64,000 nt of DNA, from positions 377,079 to 441,078 of the forward strand of contig NZ_DJJS01000004.1 of assembly GCF_002434265.1 (NCBI RefSeq). Reading direction: 5' to 3'. A program made the position numbers and the translations under genes. Every line of letters starts with the position of its first letter. Position 1 is the stretch's first letter. The stretch is from Pseudomonas sp. UBA6562 (GTDB taxonomy: Bacteria > Pseudomonadota > Gammaproteobacteria > Pseudomonadales > Pseudomonadaceae). This document shows positions 61,401 through 64,000 of the stretch, piece after piece. The notes below the pieces were generated by a model. The model saw only the letters and a program-made list of their open reading frames with translations. It searched no databases and was not told the DNA's origin.

Positions 61401-63987
61401 CTTGGACCTGAACAAGGACGGCAACGACCTGGCCCCCGGCACCGTAATCGGCAGCAACCCCGGTTCCCGTGGCGAAACCGATACGGGCTCCTTGGTCGGC
61501 GCAGTTTCGAACGGGGTAGGCTCGCTTACCTACAGCCTGATTGGCAGCGCTGTGGGTCAATACGGCCAGATCCAGATCCAACCGGATGGCACTTACACCT
61601 ACACCCTGACCTCCGCGCCGAAAACACCTGGCAGCCCCAACAACGGCGCAGACACCCAGACCGAAACCTTCACCTATCAAGCCACCGACGCCAACGGCAA
61701 CAACGTGACCGGCAGCATCGTGGTGCGCATCGTCGACGATGTGCCCACCGCCCATTGCGATTCGGCCCAGGTGCGCGAAGGCGGCACCGTCAGCGGCAAT
61801 GTTCTGCTCAATGACATCATCGGCGCTGATGTGCGTGCCGATGGGCACTATGTGGTGGGCGTCAGGGCTGGCAACGACACCAGTACCTCGGCTTCTGGCC
61901 AAGTCGGCGCGCAGGTACAGGGCCAGTACGGCTATCTCACCATCGCCGCCGACGGCAACGCCACCTACCACGCCAACTCCAACAGCGTTGGCAGCGCAGG
62001 CGGGCGTGACGTGTTCGTCTATACCATCCGCGACGCCGATGGTGACGAAAGCACCGCCACCGTCACGCTTGATGTCAGGGATAGCGGCTTAGTCGCCTGT
62101 CCAGATTGGGAAATCAAGGTCTACGAAAAAGCCTTGGATTTGAACAAGGACGGCAACGACCTGGCCCCCGGTACCGTAATCGGCAGCAATCCCGGTTCCC
62201 GTGGCGAAACCGATACTGGTTCCCTAGTCGGCGCAGTCTCCGGTGGTGTTGGGCAGCTCAGCTATAGCTTGATCGGTAGTGCCATCGGCCAGCACGGTCA
62301 AATCCACATTCAGCCCGACGGCACGTACACCTACACCCTGACCTCCGCGCCGAAAACACCTGGCAGCCCCAACAACGGCGCAGACACCCAGACCGAAACC
62401 TTCACCTATCAAGCCACCGACGCCAATGGCAACAACGTGACCGGCAGCATCGTGGTGCGCATCGTCGACGATGTGCCCATCGCCCATTGCGATTCGGCCC
62501 AAGTGCGTGAAGGCGGTACGGTCAGCGGCAATATTCTGCTCAATGACATCATCGGCGCTGATGTGCGTGCCGATGGGCAGTATGTGGTAGGCGTCAGGGC
62601 TGGCCACGACACCAGTACCTCGGCCCTGGGCCAAGTCGGCACGCAGGTACAGGGCCAATATGGCTTCCTCATCATCGCCGCCGACGGCAACGCCACCTAC
62701 CACGCCAACCCCAACAGCGTGGGCAGCGCAGGTGGGCGTGACGTCTTCGTCTACACCATCCGCGACGCCGACGGCGACGAAAGCACCGCCACCGTCACGC
62801 TCGACGTAAAAGACAACGCGCCACCCCTGTGCAGCATCGCCTACGCTCAGGCCGCGCCCCTGTTCCTTGATCGCACCGAATTCGCTAGGCCCATCGCGCG
62901 CGGCGATTTCATCAGCACCCCTGGCAACCTGACCGCCGTCTTGGTGGTGGCGGGCCTGCTTGGCGCTGCTCAGGCGCACGAACAGGCCGACCCGCAGCAT
63001 TTCACCGTGGATTTGCACCAAGGCGAACGACTGAGCTTGAAGCAGGACACGACCAGCGCCGAGGTCTCGCTGGCCTGGCAAGACCCCACTGGCCAAATCC
63101 ACACCCTCGACGAGCATGGCCAGTTCGTGGCAGCGCACGATGGCATGTACAGCTTGTTGGTTTCTAGCACAGCCGACAGCGGCGCGGGCCATGTACCGCA
63201 GGATTATCGGCTGAGCCTGGTGCTCGACCATCCGACGCTGGCCGATCAAGCCTCGCAGCCGCTTGCAAGCCCGGTCGATGCGCACACGGCCGCCGCCCTT
63301 GTCGTCACGGCGGGGGCCGCACATGCCGCAGCAGTCGCCCACCCGCAATCGGCCGAGGCGAACGGCGCTGCTCAAGGTGCCGAGAGCATTTCCGCGACCA
63401 CGCACCCTGCCACAGGGGAGCCTATAGTTAGCACCCTCGGTGCCGAGGGGTTGCCAGAAAGCAATGGGGTGTATGCGACCAACGCCCAGCCGGCCGGCAC
63501 CAGCGCAACGGCCGATTCCTCCGGCGCACACGCCGACCCGAACGCCGCTCAGCGCGCAGATGCGCTGATCGATTTCGACGAAGACAGCGGTTTGTTCATC
63601 AGCATCCATGACACGCTGGGCTCGGAGGGCCACGCGAACGGCATTGCCAGCGTCGACACCCCGGTCTGGCACCCCGTCGAATCAGAGCGGGCGCCTTCTG
63701 ACGACGCCCTCGCCAGCACGGACCCGCTGGATCTGTCGCAGCTCCTGCAAGGTGAGGGCGTGGACACCGATTCGCTGGAGCATTACCTGCACCCCTCTGC
63801 TAGCGCTGCGCCAATCCCGCTGCACACCGGCGATCCGCTGCAAGCGAGTGCCGAGCGGACGGACCAACCCGACCCTCACCTGGCACCCCTGCCCACGGTC
63901 GAGGCCGCGCACCTGATGACTTCGGACAACGCCGCACTGCTCAACACACTGTTCGGTACCTCACCGCCGCCGGTCGACAACGTCTGA
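58402..63987 (+). CDS. LapA-type repeat adhesin with N-terminal retention module
   Basis: A complete 1861-residue type I secreted surface adhesin. Residues 1-125 form the LapA-type retention module, which jams in the TolC-like pore and is released by LapG. It contains AIAAGADPSQ and a PAAG site at 114-117, matching the [T/P/A]AAG LapG cleavage pattern. A proline-rich linker (about 151-240) follows. Next come two related blocks (about 241-376 and 489-621) separated by a VCBS/cadherin-like domain (377-488), then three exact 244-residue repeats (622-865, 866-1109, 1110-1353) plus a partial fourth (1354-1469). A PPC-like domain (about 1490-1615) and a C-terminal type I signal-like region (LDLSQLLQGEG, about 1776) close the protein. 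No RTX nonapeptides or vWFA domain are present, and it is much shorter than LapA. Seven cysteines all lie in the repeats and just after. ATG at 58402 follows AAGGGAG. Confidence 0.9.
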   Translation: MAKLIGVVSRVIGEVFALGIDGARRLLIEGDRLYVGDQLETGVEGAVAVRLDNGAQLTLGRDSSLLLTARLLDDAVPDIVSPDVLPSEAALADVVRIQRAIAAGADPSQEAEAPAAGAPQSLGGGHSFVLLTEVGDRVDPEVGFPTTGFAYPPEPGGRELGGRDNGGRYRDGPPLSPPDSPGTVTPPGPGTPPGPTPETPPDPGAPPGPGPETPPDPETPPGPETPPGPEPEPPPQPPTDQPVSLRGLEIQPAELLLDEANLPQGSASDATALTQRGSFTVVAPDGVYDLSVGGLVVIAAGVVTGVGQSFVTALGNTLTVTGYDAQTGQVSYSYTLNGAEQHPDGSGRNALSEQFLVRASDVDGDTASGSLDVIIRDDVPTAVDDLDTGLATPAAAQLTGNVLDNDVQGADRVSDGQPIVGGTFQGTYGTLVLAGDGSYTYTLDPNAPAFKQLPGAGRGAEVFTYTLRDADGDTSNATLTLNVLRPDNPVQLQGLDVQGGELTLFERYLADGSSPDPAALTQTGTFRVTAPDGLKTLKVGGIDVVSDGVAAGFPQTMLTGLGNRLTITGYDADTGVVSYRYTLQDNATHPTGNGANDLQEQFSVIAQDTDGSTATGSLDVNIVDDVPLATSDSAQVREGGTVSGNVLLNDIVGADVRTDGQYVVGVRAGNDTSTSASGQVGVQVQGQYGFLIIAADGNATYHANPNSVGSAGGRDVFVYTIRDADGDESTTTVTLDIRDSGLIACPDWDIKVYEKALDLNKDGNDLAPGTVIGSNPGSRGETDTGSLVGAVSGGVGALTYSLVGSAVGQYGQIQIQPDGTYTYTLTSAPKTPGSPNNGADTQTETFTYQATDANGNNVTGSIVVRIVDDVPTAHCDSAQVREGGTVSGNVLLNDIIGADVRADGQYVVGVRAGNDTSTSALGQVGTQVQGQYGYLTLAADGNATYHANPNSVGSAGGRDVFVYTIRDADGDESTTTVTLDIRDSGLIACPDWDIKVYEKALDLNKDGNDLAPGTVIGSNPGSRGETDTGSLVGAVSNGVGSLTYSLIGSAVGQYGQIQIQPDGTYTYTLTSAPKTPGSPNNGADTQTETFTYQATDANGNNVTGSIVVRIVDDVPTAHCDSAQVREGGTVSGNVLLNDIIGADVRADGHYVVGVRAGNDTSTSASGQVGAQVQGQYGYLTIAADGNATYHANSNSVGSAGGRDVFVYTIRDADGDESTATVTLDVRDSGLVACPDWEIKVYEKALDLNKDGNDLAPGTVIGSNPGSRGETDTGSLVGAVSGGVGQLSYSLIGSAIGQHGQIHIQPDGTYTYTLTSAPKTPGSPNNGADTQTETFTYQATDANGNNVTGSIVVRIVDDVPIAHCDSAQVREGGTVSGNILLNDIIGADVRADGQYVVGVRAGHDTSTSALGQVGTQVQGQYGFLIIAADGNATYHANPNSVGSAGGRDVFVYTIRDADGDESTATVTLDVKDNAPPLCSIAYAQAAPLFLDRTEFARPIARGDFISTPGNLTAVLVVAGLLGAAQAHEQADPQHFTVDLHQGERLSLKQDTTSAEVSLAWQDPTGQIHTLDEHGQFVAAHDGMYSLLVSSTADSGAGHVPQDYRLSLVLDHPTLADQASQPLASPVDAHTAAALVVTAGAAHAAAVAHPQSAEANGAAQGAESISATTHPATGEPIVSTLGAEGLPESNGVYATNAQPAGTSATADSSGAHADPNAAQRADALIDFDEDSGLFISIHDTLGSEGHANGIASVDTPVWHPVESERAPSDDALASTDPLDLSQLLQGEGVDTDSLEHYLHPSASAAPIPLHTGDPLQASAERTDQPDPHLAPLPTVEAAHLMTSDNAALLNTLFGTSPPPVDNV
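60265..62808. repeat. 732-bp tandem repeats inside the adhesin gene
   Basis: Units begin at 60265, 60997, 61729 and 62461, each exactly 732 bp (244 codons) apart. The last is truncated after 348 bp. Each full unit pairs a VCBS/Ig-like A domain (EGGTVSGNVLLND) with a B domain (CPDWDIKVYEKALDLNKDGND). Stretches of about 150 bases are identical between units 1 and 2 (for example 60546-60695 and 61278-61427), showing recent duplication or gene conversion. Confidence 0.95.
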
Positions 63988-64000
63988 GGCCCTGCGGGCG

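Noticed and set aside
60760..61971. Minus-strand frames repeated within the adhesin
   Set aside because: They repeat with the 732-bp unit and only mirror the plus-strand repeats.

Overview
This window is chromosomal DNA from a fluorescent Pseudomonas, most likely the P. putida group. The evidence is the high GC content, the strong G/C bias at third codon positions, and signature loci: oprH-phoP-phoQ, a minCDE block, gacS next to ldhA, cysM-rlmD-relA-mazG, and a LapA-type adhesin beside a TolC-family pore. It is densely coded housekeeping sequence. I see no transposase, integrase, prophage module, CRISPR array or toxin-antitoxin pair.

Layout. 0-2.5 kb: end of an unidentified gene, then the periplasmic protease prc. 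2.5-9.9 kb: a quinone oxidoreductase, a HAD phosphatase, and a five-gene ABC import operon that includes a cytoplasmic phosphodiesterase-like enzyme. A divergent GntR/UTRA regulator faces the operon, and two matching CTAG-centred palindromes lie in the shared promoter region. 9.8-15.8 kb: an MscS-type channel, an RluA-type pseudouridine synthase, minE/minD/minC and a lipid A acyltransferase. 15.9-24 kb: mlaA translationally coupled to an alpha/beta hydrolase, a small membrane protein, a membrane GH17 glucan enzyme, a betaine/choline binding protein, a heme oxygenase-like protein and a DUF945 protein.

24.1-33.3 kb: nadA, a BepA-like protease, a TusA-like protein, a PerM-family permease, bcp-gcvR, dapA-bamC-MBL hydrolase-purC and tRNA-Ser(CGA). 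33.4-43.1 kb: a cupin related to DMSP lyases, a LysE exporter, a dienelactone hydrolase, oprH-phoPQ behind a four-copy 11-bp-period GTTCAG array, dctA behind a -24/-12 promoter, sprT, a Yip1-like protein, ttcA and a divergent Tag-like protein. 43.1-56.4 kb: DUF2069-wrbA-arsC, a TlpA-type lipoprotein, a META lipoprotein with a zinc-ribbon-like partner, ldhA, gacS, cysM-rlmD, relA, mazG and a DUF2058 protein. 56.5-64 kb: a TolC-family outer membrane protein, an AT-rich regulatory region, and a complete 1861-residue adhesin with a LapA-type retention module and exact 732-bp internal repeats.

How the parts work together. Envelope biology dominates: Prc, MlaA, LpxL, BamC, the BepA-like protease, OprH/PhoPQ, the MscS channel, TolC and the adhesin. 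Global control comes from GacS, RelA and PhoPQ. The most distinctive parts are the adhesin with its regulatory leader, and the phosphodiesterase-containing import operon with its likely operators.
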